Of a stretch of 49,723 nt of DNA, positions 49,048 to 49,723 are shown one piece after another. A program made the position numbers and the translations under genes. Source of the DNA: Streptomyces solicavernae (GTDB lineage: Bacteria > Actinomycetota > Actinomycetes > Streptomycetales > Streptomycetaceae); assembly GCF_029968095.1 (NCBI RefSeq), contig NZ_JASCIR010000037.1, positions 1 to 49,723 of the forward strand, given 5' to 3'. A model generated the notes under the pieces. The model worked only from the letters and a program-made list of their open reading frames with translations, searched no databases and was not told where the DNA came from. The stretch's first letter is position 1, and each line of letters opens with the position of its first letter.

Positions 49048-49723
49048 TCAGGCACCGCGTCGCAGGGCGCCGATGTACTTCCGAACGGTGCCGTCCTTGT
49101 AGCCGGCGACGGCAGCGAGGAGCGGGGCGAGCTCGTTGGCCGACAGCTCCTGCTGGGCCCGAGACAGCTGCCTGTAGTAGAACTCGACGCGGTCGGCTCC
49201 CTTGAGTCCGGCCGGGGCCGGTGCGAAGGCCCGCTCGCCCTTGGCTTCTTCGGTCGCTTCGGTCGCTTCGCTGGCGTCGTTGGCCGCAGCGATGGGAGGG
49301 GCCACGTCCGCGTCTGCCGTAGGGGTGGGCTCGTCGTGGGGCAGCCGCATCTGCACGATGCTCCGGGTGCCGGTCCGGTCGGCGGCCGCGCCGGCCGGTA
49401 CGGCCGGCTCCGGGGCGCAAGCGACGGCCGCCACGGAGACGAGCTCGTCCTCACGCACCGTCCCGCCCGGCTCCACCGGCACGGACGAGTTGACGTACGC
49501 AGGCGCTGCGGTCCCGGTGTCAGCCACGTGGTCCGCCGGGGATGCGGCGGGCGGTACATCGCCCTCTCCCTGGGCCTCGGGCTCGCGCTCAGCAGGTTTT
49601 GTGCGCGGCTCGACGGCCGCGGGCGGGTCACTCACCACGGCGTGAGCAGGCGTGGTGAGCGGCTCCTGGACGACGGACTCGTCGTCTCGTACGAGCTCGT
49701 ACTCGGCGTCCTCGTTGACCGTG
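49048..49723 (-). CDS. partial protein with C-terminal DNA-binding-like helices
   Basis: The frame is open to the window edge, so the start is outside or at an internal GTG such as 49638. The visible 224 residues are acidic, Ala/Pro/Glu-rich and probably disordered up to about residue 170. They end with DRVEFYYRQLSRAQQELSAN, then ELAPLLAAVAGYKDGTVRKY, which looks like a helix-turn-helix followed by a final IGALRRGA. Its gene carries a further CTCACCACG/CGTGGTGAG pair (49631-49639, 49651-49659), matching the array next to it. It may bind that array, or be the C-terminus of an SpdB/DUF2637-like transfer protein. Confidence 0.5.
   Translation of the reverse strand, partial: TVNEDAEYELVRDDESVVQEPLTTPAHAVVSDPPAAVEPRTKPAEREPEAQGEGDVPPAASPADHVADTGTAAPAYVNSSVPVEPGGTVREDELVSVAAVACAPEPAVPAGAAADRTGTRSIVQMRLPHDEPTPTADADVAPPIAAANDASEATEATEEAKGERAFAPAPAGLKGADRVEFYYRQLSRAQQELSANELAPLLAAVAGYKDGTVRKYIGALRRGA

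Overview
This window looks like part of a large conjugative plasmid (or integrative conjugative element) from Streptomyces or a close relative. The whole window is high-GC. It uses many GTG/TTG starts, and its regulators are of Streptomyces type (TPR-linked HTH, LuxR-type HTH, SARP/BTAD-like). Its machinery is typical of plasmids: a stand-alone Prim-Pol, a type IV secretion system, a Tad pilus, a toxin-antitoxin-like pair, insertion sequence debris and a repeat array. I see no rRNA, tRNA, CRISPR array or integrase.

Layout. 1-4.6 kb: small genes and two DNA-binding regulators, each with a palindrome over its start, plus an ATP-dependent DNA ligase. Debris lies among them: a truncated secreted HNH nuclease, a fragment of a conjugal coupling protein and a toxin C-terminus. 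5-6.7 kb: two cargo genes rarely seen on plasmids, a short ribosome recycling factor paralogue and a cytosolic fatty-acid-binding-protein (FABP) homologue. 7-11.5 kb: a minus-strand set with small membrane proteins, an Endo VII-like HNH protein, a compact Prim-Pol translationally coupled to a Cys-rich protein, a LuxR-type HTH protein and a truncated RapZ C-terminal-domain gene. 11.8-12.6 kb: an 87-aa protein and a DUF6879 protein, then an IS21 remnant. 12.9-18 kb: an HTH-TPR regulator divergent from a cassette of a 42-aa peptide, a strong hairpin, an MBL-fold enzyme, an APH-like kinase, a VOC protein and a GNAT acetyltransferase. I regard this as a candidate uncharacterised peptide or small-molecule pathway. 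18.4-24.7 kb: a defence/stability island with a ribbon-helix-helix protein plus twin-domain zeta toxin behind paired palindromic operators, and an NLR-like STAND NTPase. 24.7-25.7 kb: a decayed IS5-family element.

25.8-48.2 kb is one minus-strand operon-like block of about 23 genes, most overlapping by 4 bp. Read in transcription order it first encodes a Gram-positive (FATA/Tcp-type) secretion system: TcpC-like, a small membrane subunit, PrgI/TcpE-like, VirB4, a small membrane protein, VirB6/TrbL-like, and SLT-NlpC/P60 hydrolase. Then come envelope proteins, then a Tad/Flp pilus system: CpaB/SAF, CpaE/TadZ, CpaF/TadA, TadB, TadC, Flp-like pilin and three TadE/G-like pseudopilins. It continues with a membrane LysM-winged-helix-BTAD protein and ends in three small hypothetical genes. 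The coupling ATPase, relaxase and prepilin peptidase are not in the window.

48.3-49.05 kb is a gene-free array of two interspersed short repeats, CTCACCACG and CGTTCCAACG in both orientations. It lies between the transfer operon and a gene, cut by the window edge, whose C-terminus looks DNA-binding. This is the best candidate for an origin, centromere or operator array.
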